Positions 1 to 9,767 are shown, counted from the first letter of the stretch. The stretch: DNA of 64,000 nucleotides from Klebsiella pneumoniae (GCA_945861635.1 CAMAWH010000016.1:26987-90986), one strand, 5' to 3'. A program made the numbers and translations. Notes: generated by a model not told the origin, from the sequence alone.

Positions 1-480
1 GTCACTGGGGGCCACGACGTCCGCCCCAGCATTCGCCAGGGTCACGGCCATACGCGCCAACTCGGCGATCGACGAATCGTTGTCGACGGTGTGCTGGTGT
101 TCATCCCACAGTCCGCAGTGCCCGTCGGGTGTGTAGGAACAAAGGCACACATCCGCCATCGTCGTGAGCCCCGAGCCCTTGAGTTGGACCAGCGCCTGAC
201 AGACGAGGCCGGCGGGGTCGGTGGCGTGCTCAATCCCCTTCACGCCGGGAACCCCGAACAGCATGATCGCCTCGGCGCCGCCTGCCTTTGCGCGGTCGGC
301 CTCCGCGCGGATCTGGTCCACTGAAAGCCGCCACATCCCCCCGTCGGGAGGCGTTTCTCGACGAATACCCACGCCGGGAACGATGAAGTACGCCGGGATC
401 AACGCCTGCACCGGAACGACGGTTTCCGTGAACAGTTTGAGTATCGATTCGGTGCGGCGAAGGCGGCGGAGGCGTTGCAT
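1..480 (-). CDS. hemB: Delta-aminolevulinic acid dehydratase (porphobilinogen synthase), truncated by left edge
   Basis: Manual reverse-strand translation from ATG at 480: MQRLRRLRRTESILKLFTETVVPVQALIPAYFIVPGVGIRRE...MFGVPGVKG-like region, DVCLCSYTPDGHCG; open to window edge so absent from ORF track. Confidence 0.93.
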   Translation of the reverse strand, partial: MQRLRRLRRTESILKLFTETVVPVQALIPAYFIVPGVGIRRETPPDGGMWRLSVDQIRAEADRAKAGGAEAIMLFGVPGVKGIEHATDPAGLVCQALVQLKGSGLTTMADVCLCSYTPDGHCGLWDEHQHTVDNDSSIAELARMAVTLANAGADVVAPSD

Positions 481-488
481 GGGCGCCG

Positions 489-1121
489 CTAACCGTATGC
501 GCGCGGTCGGTGCGTCACGGGTCCGTCAATGCGGGTGGCGAGGGCGGTCCGCGTTGTGTCTCCCGACCAGAAGATCTCCCGCGCACGGGTCAGTGCGCCT
601 GGGGCGAGCCGGTCGAAGTTGGCGATTGTGCTGGGCGATGTGAACCAGACGTCGAAGGGTGCCTGCAACGCTGCGATGGCGTCCTCGGGGAGCGCGTCGG
701 GACAGCAAGTCCGGTAGAGCGGCCAAATCACGGCGTCCGGACGAACCCGCAGCACTTCCTCGCCGCCGAGGTTGGACGTTGCGAGGACGACCGGTCCGGG
801 GCGTGCGAGCGTCGCAAGGGCACCGCCCCCTCTCGTGGTGGTCATCGCCGGCGAAAGGCCGCGCGCGAGCAGGATGTGAGCGGTTTTTGGAGCGACGGCG
901 AGGATGCGCCACAGTGGGGAAGGGGACAGGAGGAACTCCGCAGCGCGCGGAGACGTCACCAGCAGGTCCGCGCTGCCCGAGTGGAGCGCGTGGACGGCCA
1001 CCGGCACCGCCGGAATCGCCGTGAAGCAGAGGCAGGGCGCAGACACGGCAGCGACCCCCCGCGCCCGTAGCGCGAGCACCTCGGCATCGGCGTCGGGCTG
1101 GGGGCGCGTAACCAGGAGCAT
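489..1121 (-). CDS. hemD: Uroporphyrinogen-III synthase
   Basis: ORF 489..1226 (-) with likely start at MLLVTRPQPDADAEVLALRARG; HemD-like N-terminus, located between hemB and hemE. Confidence 0.8.
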   Translation of the reverse strand: MLLVTRPQPDADAEVLALRARGVAAVSAPCLCFTAIPAVPVAVHALHSGSADLLVTSPRAAEFLLSPSPLWRILAVAPKTAHILLARGLSPAMTTTRGGGALATLARPGPVVLATSNLGGEEVLRVRPDAVIWPLYRTCCPDALPEDAIAALQAPFDVWFTSPSTIANFDRLAPGALTRAREIFWSGDTTRTALATRIDGPVTHRPRAYG

Positions 1122-1212
1122 CCTGCCGGAAGGGTAGCGCGGCGCGCCCTCAGGCCCCATGCGGTGACGGCGCGTTGACAGAAGGAAGCACACCGGGGAG
1201 TAGAAGGGCGGT

Positions 1213-2241
1213 GTGAACCAGATCACCGGGCGGGCCCGCGTCCTCGACGTGCTGCGCGGCGAGCCTCCTTCAGGCCGCCCTGTCTGGCTTTTGCGCCAAG
1301 CGGGCCGCTACCTGCCCGAGTACCGCGCGTTGCGTCGCGCCACATCGTTCCTCGATCTCGTTCGCAGCCCCGGGTTGTGCACGGAGGCCGCGCTCCAGCC
1401 GTTGCGGCGCTTCGATCTGGACGCCACCATCGTGTTCTCCGACATCCTTGTGATTCCGGACGCCCTCGGCGCGGGCCTGACGTTCACGCCAGGAGACGGG
1501 CCCCGAATCGAGCGGCCCGTTGTGAGTGATGAGGCGTTTGCAGCGCTGCAATGGGAGGGTGCGTGTGACCGCCTCCTGTACGTCTACGACGCAGTGTCCG
1601 AGCTGCGAAACGCTGTGCCGGAGCACGCGCTGTACGGCTTCGCGGGGGCCCCGTGGACACTGTTTTGCTACCTCGTCCAGGGGGAGGGCGGGAAGGACTT
1701 TGCGGTGGCGCGTCGGGAGCTGTGGCGGCACCCTGAACGTTCGCAGGCGCTTTTGCTCCGCCTCGGAGACGTGGCAGGGGAGCACTTACGACGCCAGCAC
1801 GTGGCGGGCGCGGACGTTGTGCAGGTTTTTGATACGTGGGCAGGGCTTTTGCCGGCCGAGGACTACGAGGCGCTCGTGTACCCTGCCCTGCGCCGGATGG
1901 CAGAGCGATTGCGGGGAATTCCGTGGGTGATGTACGCGCGCGGAGGGGCGCGGCACGCGGCGGCGTTCCGGGAGATGGGCGCATTGGCGGTTGGCGTCGA
2001 TGCTACCGACTCGCTGTCGAGCATTCACGGAATCGCGACGCAGGGCAACCTCGATTCGACGCGCTTGCTCGCGGGCACGGACGCGGCAGGCCTTGGCGCC
2101 ATCGAAGCCGGTGTGCGTCGTATACATGACTCGCTCGGTGGACGGTCCAACCACATCTACAATCTCGGTCAGGGCTTGCTTCCCGAGACGCCACCGGAAG
2201 CGGTTGCGGCGTTTGTGGCGGCGGTGCGCGCACTGCCATGA
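1213..2241 (+). CDS. hemE: Uroporphyrinogen decarboxylase
   Basis: PVWLLRQAGRYLPEYRALR and FSDILVIPDALG motifs; GTG start. Confidence 0.96.
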   Translation: MNQITGRARVLDVLRGEPPSGRPVWLLRQAGRYLPEYRALRRATSFLDLVRSPGLCTEAALQPLRRFDLDATIVFSDILVIPDALGAGLTFTPGDGPRIERPVVSDEAFAALQWEGACDRLLYVYDAVSELRNAVPEHALYGFAGAPWTLFCYLVQGEGGKDFAVARRELWRHPERSQALLLRLGDVAGEHLRRQHVAGADVVQVFDTWAGLLPAEDYEALVYPALRRMAERLRGIPWVMYARGGARHAAAFREMGALAVGVDATDSLSSIHGIATQGNLDSTRLLAGTDAAGLGAIEAGVRRIHDSLGGRSNHIYNLGQGLLPETPPEAVAAFVAAVRALP

Positions 2242-3599
2242 TCGCTGGATCGATGCCGGACCCGGCGCTGATTGCGCGTTGGCGGACGCGCGCTCCCCGG
2301 TACACCAGCTATCCGACGGCGCCGCAATTCCAGCCGATAACGCCGGAGGCCGTGGAGGCGGCGCACGCGCGCAACGCGGGTCCGTTTGCCACCTACGTTC
2401 ACCTGCCGTTCTGCGTGCAGCGATGCCTGTACTGCGGCTGCCACGTGGAGATTCAGGGCAAACGGGCGGTGGCCGACCCGTACGTGGACGCCGTGGTTGC
2501 GGAGGCGCGCCTTCGGGTCGCGCGGATGCAATCGGGGCGTGCGCTTTCGCAGCTTTCGCTCGGCGGGGGGACGCCGACGTTCCTCTTGGTGGAGCAGATG
2601 CAGCGGTTGATGTCGGGCCTACGTGACGTTTGGACGTTTGCACCCGGCGCGGACCTCGCGATCGAGATCGATCCGCGCTCGGTCGATGAGGCCTACATCG
2701 ACGCGTTGGTCGATCTCGGGTTCAATCGGTATTCCTTTGGCGTGCAGGATCTCGATCCCGATGTTTTGCGCGTTGTGCACCGTGATCAGCCGGTTGACCT
2801 GACGGAGCGGGCAATCGCGGCGCTTCGGCGGCGCGGGGCGTTCGACGTAAACATGGATCTGGTGTACGGCCTGCCGGAACAGACGTCGCAACGCTTCGAG
2901 AACACGGCGCGCGTCATCGCCGAGATGCGGCCTACCCGGATCGCGCTTTTCCAGTACGCACACGTGCCGTGGATGAAGCCGGCGCAGAAGGTGCTGGAAC
3001 AATACCGGATGCCCGATAGTGACGCGAAGGCTGAGATGTTTGCCATCGCGAGCGAGACGTTTGGCGCCGCAGGATATCAGGCGGTGGGGATGGACCATTT
3101 CGCGTTGCCTGGAGATGCGTTGCTCGCCGCTCAGGTCGCGGGGAGCTTGCAGCGGAACTTCGAGGGCTACACGACCCATGGCGGGCTCGATTTGATTCCC
3201 CTCGGCGTTTCCGCGATCGGGAGTTTTGGCGGCATCTATGCGCAGGATCGCAAGGATCGGGCAGCGTGGACGGAGGACATTCTGGCCGGCCGACTCCCGA
3301 CGGAGCGCGGTTTCGTGCTCTCGGCCGACGACGAGTTGCGGCGCGCCGTGATCATGGCGCTGTTCTGCAATTTGACGGCGCTCCTCGATCAGGCTGACGC
3401 CGACGCCCTTTCGGAGCCGATCGCCGCGCTCTCGCCGCTCGTCGTCGACGGGATTGTGACGGTCGCCGCACACGGGAGCGGCGGGTTGAAAATTCAGATC
3501 ACGCCGCTTGGACGTCACTTCATCCGCAACGTCTGCGCTTCCTTCGATGCCTACCTCGAAGCCGACGCCGGGCAGCGTCGGTACTCCGTCACGGCCTAA
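2238..3599 (+). CDS. hemN: Oxygen-independent coproporphyrinogen III oxidase (radical SAM)
   Basis: PRYTSYPTAPQF plus YVHLPFCVQRCLYCGCHVEI (CxxxCxxCxC), HemN rather than HemW type; overlaps hemE stop (ATGA). Confidence 0.94.
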   Translation: MIAGSMPDPALIARWRTRAPRYTSYPTAPQFQPITPEAVEAAHARNAGPFATYVHLPFCVQRCLYCGCHVEIQGKRAVADPYVDAVVAEARLRVARMQSGRALSQLSLGGGTPTFLLVEQMQRLMSGLRDVWTFAPGADLAIEIDPRSVDEAYIDALVDLGFNRYSFGVQDLDPDVLRVVHRDQPVDLTERAIAALRRRGAFDVNMDLVYGLPEQTSQRFENTARVIAEMRPTRIALFQYAHVPWMKPAQKVLEQYRMPDSDAKAEMFAIASETFGAAGYQAVGMDHFALPGDALLAAQVAGSLQRNFEGYTTHGGLDLIPLGVSAIGSFGGIYAQDRKDRAAWTEDILAGRLPTERGFVLSADDELRRAVIMALFCNLTALLDQADADALSEPIAALSPLVVDGIVTVAAHGSGGLKIQITPLGRHFIRNVCASFDAYLEADAGQRRYSVTA

Positions 3600-3601
3600 C
3601 C

Positions 3602-4870
3602 GTGACCGTCCTGGTTATCGGCGGTGGTTTATCGGGGATCTCCGCGGCACTTCGCCTACGTGAGGCGGGTGTGGATGTGCGGATCGTGGAGCCTGGTCCG
3701 TTGGGCGGAAAGGCGCGGACGGAAACGATAGCGCCGGGGTGGCGGATCGAACGCGGCCCACACAGCTTCACGGGCCGCGCCGACGCCTTGCGCGCGCTTG
3801 CGCACTCGCTTGGTTTGGGGGATCGCATTGAACCGGTCGGGGCGCACGCGCGGTCCCGGTTCTTGCTTCGTGGTGCGCGTCTCCGCCGCGCGGGTCCGGG
3901 AATGTTGGCCTCGTGGCCTATCCTTTCCGGGCTCTTTCGTCGCGTTGAGGACCCATCGGATGTCAGTGTGCGGGATTGGTTTTCATCGCGACTTGGAGAC
4001 CGCTTTGCCGAGGGGCCGCTCGGCGCGATGACGGCCGGCATCTGGGCGACCTCTCCGGATCGCGTGGACATGGCCGCTGGGTTCCCGGCGATTCGAGAGG
4101 GGGTGCGCACCCACGGGTCGATCGCTGCCGCCTTCCTTCGTCGGGAGCGCGGCGTGGTGGGTACCTTCTCTCTGCAAGGCGGATTGGGGTCGATCGGGGA
4201 TGCTGCGCGCATCGCGCTTGGGCAAACGGGCGTCGCAAACGTAGCAGCGGACGGGCTTGCGGCGGACGCCGCCGGCTGGACGGTTACGACGGTGCAAGGT
4301 TCGCTCCACGCGGATGCCGTCGTGCTCGCTGGCGACGCCGCGGCGAGTGCGGCTCTGCTCACGACGGTTTCGTTGGGAGCGGCGGCGGCGTTGTCGGCGA
4401 TGGAGTACTCCCCGCTTGCCGTTGCACATTGGATTGCCGCCGACGCGCAGTATCCGCGCGGATTCGGGTTCCTCGCCGAGCCCGCGTCGCGGATGCATTC
4501 CCTTGGCACCCTCTTCACGAGCGACATTCTTCCCGACCGGGCGCCGGCTGGGCTACGGTCGTTCACGACGATGTTTTCCGACCCGGACGTCGCCGACGAA
4601 GCGGTGAGGACCGCGTTGCTGGCCGAGCACCGCGCGCTGACCGGTCGCGACGTGGCGATTGCCGGCCTCCACGTGGTGCGGCATCCCCGCGCGGTGGCGG
4701 TTCCGCGCCCCGGTCACGCCGCGCGTGTTGCGGCGTTACAGGCCAATCTTCCGCCGGGCATCGCGCTCGCGGGGGCGTACCTGGGTGCCGGCGCCATGGA
4801 GGACGCCGTCCGCTCGGGCCTGGCCGCGGCGGTTGCCATTCTCGCCGAACGGCGGCGCCATGCGGCCTGA
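3602..4870 (+). CDS. hemY: Protoporphyrinogen oxidase, FAD-dependent HemY type
   Basis: N-terminal VLVIGGGLSGISAALRLREAG FAD-binding motif, PGPLGGKARTE; position in hem cluster. Confidence 0.85.
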   Translation: MTVLVIGGGLSGISAALRLREAGVDVRIVEPGPLGGKARTETIAPGWRIERGPHSFTGRADALRALAHSLGLGDRIEPVGAHARSRFLLRGARLRRAGPGMLASWPILSGLFRRVEDPSDVSVRDWFSSRLGDRFAEGPLGAMTAGIWATSPDRVDMAAGFPAIREGVRTHGSIAAAFLRRERGVVGTFSLQGGLGSIGDAARIALGQTGVANVAADGLAADAAGWTVTTVQGSLHADAVVLAGDAAASAALLTTVSLGAAAALSAMEYSPLAVAHWIAADAQYPRGFGFLAEPASRMHSLGTLFTSDILPDRAPAGLRSFTTMFSDPDVADEAVRTALLAEHRALTGRDVAIAGLHVVRHPRAVAVPRPGHAARVAALQANLPPGIALAGAYLGAGAMEDAVRSGLAAAVAILAERRRHAA

Positions 4871-5960
4871 GCGGGCGCCACTCGCGGCGGTGACAATCAC
4901 GTTTCGCGACGCGCCGACGTCAGTACGGGCGCGCGCGGCGGAACGTATTCCCGACACAGCGATGGACGGGCTGCGGCAGCAGGGGGTGCGCGGCCTCGTC
5001 GAGGTTCACACATGCGCACGCTCGTTGTGGCTGATTTCGGCGGAGAACGCTGCGTGGGCGGGCGCGCTGGTGCAATCGCACGTCGCAAGCCGCCTCGGTG
5101 GAGAGGTCCTTCCGGTGAGCTTCGTGGGGGAGGACGCGTTTCGCCACACGCTGCGCGTTGCGTTGGGCCTCGAATCCCCGGTAGAGGGGGAGGGGGACAT
5201 CGGAAACCAGCTTGCGACAGCATTTGCGTCGAGCCAGCTCGCCGAGAGGAGCTGTGCCGTCTTGAATCTCACGCATCAGGCGTGCGCGCGCGTGGTCGCG
5301 GTTGGGCGCGCCGCGGGGTTTGTGCGGCCGATGAAGGGGCTCGGCGCGCTGTCTGTCGCCGTGATGGAACGTGAAGGGGTTGCCCGCAACGAGCCTGTTG
5401 CCGTGGTGGGTGCGGGTGCGATCGGCCACCGTGTGCTTGATTCCTTACGACGCTCGGGCTACTCCGACATTTCGCTGTTCAATCGAACGCCGAAGCCGGA
5501 CTGTCTGCCGCTGACCGCGCTGGGCGCCCGAGCGTTCGCCGGGATGATCGTGTGTACGGCAGGCCCAACCCATGGAATCGCAGGCAGCGCGCGGGTCGTC
5601 GTTGATCTGGGCGTTCCTGCGCAGGTCGCGGCGCCCACGGTCGGTCTGGACGCGTTGCTGGGCGGGCCCGGCCTGCGTTTGAGCGCCGAAAAGCGGGCGT
5701 TGGCGGACGTGGCCGTCGAACGCGAACTGGCCGACTTGCTGGCGCGAACGCGCAGCATTCAGGCCCGCCGCGCGATCGGGCATGCGCAGGAGTTGCGCGA
5801 TCGTTTCGTGTCGGACCGATTGGACAGCCTGATCGAGCCGGCGCTTGACGACCTCTCTCCGGCGCAGCGGCGGCGTGTCCTTGAGGCGGCACGCGGCGCC
5901 ATCCGGCTGTACAACCACGAGGTGGTGACGTGGTTGCGGGAAGAAGTCGATGGCGGGTGA
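4860..5960 (+). CDS. hemA: Glutamyl-tRNA reductase (divergent, short)
   Basis: VHTCARSLW active-site region, FRHTLRVALGLESPVEGEGDIGNQL, AVVGAGAIGHRVLDSL...LFNRT NADP-binding region; start at MRPERAPLAAV. Confidence 0.82.
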   Translation: MRPERAPLAAVTITFRDAPTSVRARAAERIPDTAMDGLRQQGVRGLVEVHTCARSLWLISAENAAWAGALVQSHVASRLGGEVLPVSFVGEDAFRHTLRVALGLESPVEGEGDIGNQLATAFASSQLAERSCAVLNLTHQACARVVAVGRAAGFVRPMKGLGALSVAVMEREGVARNEPVAVVGAGAIGHRVLDSLRRSGYSDISLFNRTPKPDCLPLTALGARAFAGMIVCTAGPTHGIAGSARVVVDLGVPAQVAAPTVGLDALLGGPGLRLSAEKRALADVAVERELADLLARTRSIQARRAIGHAQELRDRFVSDRLDSLIEPALDDLSPAQRRRVLEAARGAIRLYNHEVVTWLREEVDGG

Positions 5961-6888
5961 GCGCCCGCTTCGCCTTGGCACGCGGAAGAGCGATTTGGCG
6001 CTGACGCAGAGCCGTACGGTCGCGGGAATGATTGGCGGCGCCGTTGAACTCATTGGCATGGTCACGGAGGGGGATCGTTTGGTGGACGTTCCGCTTCGGG
6101 GTGCACTCCAGAAGGGGTATTTCACGGAGGCGCTGGAGCGCGCGCTCCTGGACGGGTCCATCGATGTAGCGGTGCACTCGCTGAAGGATCTGCCGACGGC
6201 GATGGCGCCGGGGTTGGTGGTCGGCGCAATTCCGGTACGGGAGCGCGTGGCGGACTTGCTGTTCGTGCGCGCGGCAAGCTGGGCCGAGGGGTTCGATGCC
6301 AGTTTGCCGCTCGCGCCGGGAGCGCGGGTCGGGGCCAGCTCGCCGCGTCGTCAGTCACTGCTACGTACGGTGCGGGAAGATTGCAGCGCGGAGCTGCTTC
6401 GCGGAAACGTCCCGACCCGATTGCGGAGGTTGGGGGAGGGGGCGTTCGACGCCATCGTTTTGGCAGAAGCCGGCGTGAGGCGGCTCGTCGCCGGGGGCGT
6501 GTCTCTCGCGCTCGATGGCCTACGCGTCGCGCGCTTGGCACCTTCGGTATGGACGCCCGCGCCGGGGCAAGGTGCGCTAGCCGTGCAGTGTCGCGAAGAC
6601 GATGCCGCGACGCGAGCGCAATTGTTCGCCCTGCACGACGAGGGGTGCGCCGAAGCGGTGGCGACGGAGCGTCGATGGCTCACGATGCTCGGGGGCGGAT
6701 GCAGTGTCCCCTTCGGCGCCTGGGTGGTGGGGGCGCGCTGGGCGATGGGTTTTGAGCGCTCAGGTCGCTTCGATGGCGTTTCCGGCACGGGTATTCCGGC
6801 TGGTGACGCTGCTCTTTCGCTCCTCCTCGCGGGGGGGGCCATGGTTCCGTTACCGATGAAATGGGAGGAAATCGATGTCCGTGCATGA
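5950..6888 (+). CDS. hemC: Hydroxymethylbilane synthase (porphobilinogen deaminase)
   Basis: LRLGTRKSDLALTQSR, VHSLKDLPT, RVGASSPRRQSLL, LRGNVPTRLRRL, GGGCSVPFG. Confidence 0.95.
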   Translation: MAGERPLRLGTRKSDLALTQSRTVAGMIGGAVELIGMVTEGDRLVDVPLRGALQKGYFTEALERALLDGSIDVAVHSLKDLPTAMAPGLVVGAIPVRERVADLLFVRAASWAEGFDASLPLAPGARVGASSPRRQSLLRTVREDCSAELLRGNVPTRLRRLGEGAFDAIVLAEAGVRRLVAGGVSLALDGLRVARLAPSVWTPAPGQGALAVQCREDDAATRAQLFALHDEGCAEAVATERRWLTMLGGGCSVPFGAWVVGARWAMGFERSGRFDGVSGTGIPAGDAALSLLLAGGAMVPLPMKWEEIDVRA

Positions 6889-8134
6889 CGACCTTTTTGC
6901 CCGTGCCGTGCGGGTGATGCCCGGCGGTGTTTCCAGCCCCGTCCGAGCGTTCCGCGCTGTCGGCGGGACTCCCCGATACATCGCCAGAGCCAGAGGCGCT
7001 ACGCTCATGGGAGAAGGGGGCGAGCGCTGGACGGATTTTTGTCTTGCGTGGGGGCCGCTTATTTTGGGTCATGCCCACCCCGCCGTCGTGAGCGCGATCC
7101 AGCGGGCGGCCGCGGACGGCACCGCGTTCGGGACGACCGCACGCGGCGAGGTGGAGTTGGCGGAGCGCATCCTGTCGGGGTTCCCGGGGCACGAGCGGGT
7201 GCGATTGGTTTGCTCCGGAACGGAGGCCGTGCTCACCGCGCTTCGCCTCGCCCGCGGACATTCGGGGCGGAACCGCGTTTTGAAATTCTCGGGCTGCTAC
7301 CATGGGCATGGCGACGGCATGCTGGTCCGCGCGGGGTCGGGGCTGGTAACGTTCGGCGTCGGCGATTCGGCCGGAGTTCCCCCCGGTGTTGCAAGCGAAA
7401 CCGTGGTCGCTCCCCTCGACGATGACGCGGCGCTCGACGACGCGTTTGCCCGTTTCGGCGGCGAACTTGCTGCCGCGATCATCGAGCCCCTTCCCGCGAA
7501 CAACGGGCTGTTGGTGCAGCGTCGGGAGTGGCTCGCTCGCTTGCGCGCGCACTGTGATCGCGACGGCGTCGTGCTGATCCTCGACGAAGTCATCTCGGGG
7601 TTCCGGTTTGGCTACCACGGCTACGATCGCGTCGTGGACGTGCGCGCGGACCTGACGACGCTCGGCAAGATCGTGGGCGGCGGCATTCCGCTGGCGGCCG
7701 TGGCCGGATCGGCCGCGATCATGGATCGGCTGGCGCCGGCCGGACCCGTCTACCAGGCCGGAACGATGGCGGGGAACCCCGTGTGTGTAGCAGCCGGCAT
7801 CGCGACGCTCGACGTGCTGGTGGACGGCTCCGTCTATGCGCACCTCGACGCGCTCGGCGCACACTTTGACGCGATCCCGAAGCGGTTGAGGTGGGTACGG
7901 CAGGGTCCGATCCTGTGGCCGCACCTTGGGAGCGGGGCGCCGCCGCGTACGGATTCGGCGCTCGATCCCGCGTGCAAGCCTCTGTTCGCTCGTTTGCATC
8001 GGGCGTGGTTGGAGGCTGGAATCTATTTCCCCCCCTCCGCCTTTGAGGTTGCCTTCCTGTGCGCTGCGCACACGACGGCCCACCTGGACCAGTTGGTCGC
8101 GGTTTCCGAGCGCGTCCTTGCCGCGGAGACGTAG
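6875..8134 (+). CDS. hemL: Glutamate-1-semialdehyde 2,1-aminomutase
   Basis: MPGGVSSPVRAFRAVGGTPRYI, FSGCYHGHGD, LILDEVISGFR, LTTLGKIVGGG. Confidence 0.96.
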   Translation: MSVHDDLFARAVRVMPGGVSSPVRAFRAVGGTPRYIARARGATLMGEGGERWTDFCLAWGPLILGHAHPAVVSAIQRAAADGTAFGTTARGEVELAERILSGFPGHERVRLVCSGTEAVLTALRLARGHSGRNRVLKFSGCYHGHGDGMLVRAGSGLVTFGVGDSAGVPPGVASETVVAPLDDDAALDDAFARFGGELAAAIIEPLPANNGLLVQRREWLARLRAHCDRDGVVLILDEVISGFRFGYHGYDRVVDVRADLTTLGKIVGGGIPLAAVAGSAAIMDRLAPAGPVYQAGTMAGNPVCVAAGIATLDVLVDGSVYAHLDALGAHFDAIPKRLRWVRQGPILWPHLGSGAPPRTDSALDPACKPLFARLHRAWLEAGIYFPPSAFEVAFLCAAHTTAHLDQLVAVSERVLAAET

Positions 8135-8137
8135 GCG

Positions 8138-9085
8138 TTGACTCGGCGACACGATTGGTCGAACGTCGCCTTCCTTGCGACGCTTGCGCTTTTGACGCTC
8201 CTCGGCGCCTGGTGGACCATACTCATTGGACGGTTGGTCGCCGAGAATCATGCGCTGGAAGTGAGGGTGTACGGGGCAACACCGGCCATCGAGGCGGCGT
8301 TGCGGTCTCGCCGCCTGATGTTGATGGGGGAGAGCGGAACCATGACGATTCTCGCGCTTTCCCTCGTCGTGCTCGCGTATCGGTTCGCCATGCGCGAACG
8401 CGCGCAGGCCCACCGTCTGGAGGGCGTCCTTGCCGCGAGCACGCACGAGCTGAAAACGCCGATTGCGGGCGTGAAGGCGCTGCTTGAATCTCTTCAGAGT
8501 GGAGTGTTACCACCGGAACGTGCGGCCCCTCACCTGGCGGCCGGGCTTGACGCGGTTGCGCGCCTGGAACACCTTGTGGAAGGAATCGTCGCCTACCAGG
8601 CGGCGGTCGCGCGGCGTCCCGAGGCCTTCGTTGCCCGACCACTGGCTGAATTAGTGGCGGAGATCGTGCGGCATCGAGCGGATACCATCTCCGGGGAGAG
8701 CGTGAGCGTCGAGTTGGGCGAAAGCGTCTCCGTCGAGGTGCGCCGCGACGGATTTCGCGTCGTGATGGAGAATCTGCTTGACAACGCCCGGAAGTACGGC
8801 GGAAGCGAGCCTGTGAGGGTGACGGCCCGCATTGGTGATCGCGTGGAGTTGATGGTTTCCGACGCGGGTGAGGGCTTCGATCCGGCAACCGCGGAGGACC
8901 TTTTCCAACCGTACCGGCGCGGCGCATCGGGGAGGGCCGCGCACGGCACTGGCCTCGGCCTGTACCTCGCCAGGCAGCTCGCGCGTGAGATGGGTGGCGA
9001 TCTTTCGGCATCCAGTGAGGGCGTTGGACGCGGCGCGCGGTTCACGCTGTTCCTCAGAAAGTCGTTACGAAAGGCCGATGGCTGA
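8138..9085 (+). CDS. Sensor histidine kinase
   Basis: Two hydrophobic segments, ASTHELKTPIAGVKALL (H-box), NLLDNARKYGG (N-box), DAGEGFDP, GTGLGLYLARQL; TTG start 3 nt after hemL stop. Confidence 0.92.
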   Translation: MTRRHDWSNVAFLATLALLTLLGAWWTILIGRLVAENHALEVRVYGATPAIEAALRSRRLMLMGESGTMTILALSLVVLAYRFAMRERAQAHRLEGVLAASTHELKTPIAGVKALLESLQSGVLPPERAAPHLAAGLDAVARLEHLVEGIVAYQAAVARRPEAFVARPLAELVAEIVRHRADTISGESVSVELGESVSVEVRRDGFRVVMENLLDNARKYGGSEPVRVTARIGDRVELMVSDAGEGFDPATAEDLFQPYRRGASGRAAHGTGLGLYLARQLAREMGGDLSASSEGVGRGARFTLFLRKSLRKADG

Positions 9086-9767
9086 GCGTGTGCTGTTGGT
9101 TGAGGATGAGCCGCTGGTTGCGGACATGGTGCGGCTCAATTTGGAGCACGCCGGGTATCGCGTGGACGCGGTGACGGACGGAAGCGTCGGCTTTGCGCGC
9201 GTGTGTGTCGAAACGTACGACATCGTCCTACTCGACGTGATGTTGCCCGGGATGGATGGGTTTGCGGTTGCCCGGGGGGCGCGAGCTCGGGGAATCACGA
9301 CACCGATTCTCATGCTGACGGCGCGCGCGGAGACCTCCGCAAAGGTGCAGGGCCTCGATGCGGGCGCGGATGACTACCTTGCGAAACCGTTTGCCATGCC
9401 GGAACTGCTCGCGCGGGTGCGGGCGCTGGTTCGGCGCCATCAGGCTGTGCGCGGCCTGCCGGCGTCGCGAGAAGTGCGATTTGGGCAGTACATCGTGAAT
9501 CTCGACACACGAGAGGCGCTCTCGAACGAAGGGCAGGTGCTTCTTACCGAAACCGAGACGGCGCTCCTTGCATACCTCTCCGCCCATGAAGGGGAGGCGC
9601 CGACGCGCACCGAAATTCTGGAAAATGCTTGGGGGATGGACCGGTTTCCGACGGAACGAACGGTCGATAACTACGTCATGCGCTTACGACGGTTGTTTGA
9701 GCCGGATGCGGAGAATCCTCGGCACTTTTTAACGGTGCGCGGGAAGGGGTACCGGTTTCAACGGTGA
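9078..9767 (+). CDS. OmpR-family response regulator
   Basis: MAERVLLVEDEPLVADMVRLNL, DIVLLDVMLPGMDGF, ADDYLAKPFAMPELLARV, winged-helix C-terminus ending VRGKGYRFQR; start overlaps kinase stop. Confidence 0.95.
   Translation: MAERVLLVEDEPLVADMVRLNLEHAGYRVDAVTDGSVGFARVCVETYDIVLLDVMLPGMDGFAVARGARARGITTPILMLTARAETSAKVQGLDAGADDYLAKPFAMPELLARVRALVRRHQAVRGLPASREVRFGQYIVNLDTREALSNEGQVLLTETETALLAYLSAHEGEAPTRTEILENAWGMDRFPTERTVDNYVMRLRRLFEPDAENPRHFLTVRGKGYRFQR

Noticed and set aside
1175-1203. Perfect TTGACA as -35 box for the hem operon
   Set aside because: The hexamer 17-18 nt downstream (gagtag/agtaga) is a poor -10, and the implied TSS would leave no room for a ribosome-binding site before GTG 1213.
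6680-8446. 588-aa minus ORF opposite hemL
   Set aside because: Same codon-phase antisense artefact; HemL on the plus strand is unambiguous.
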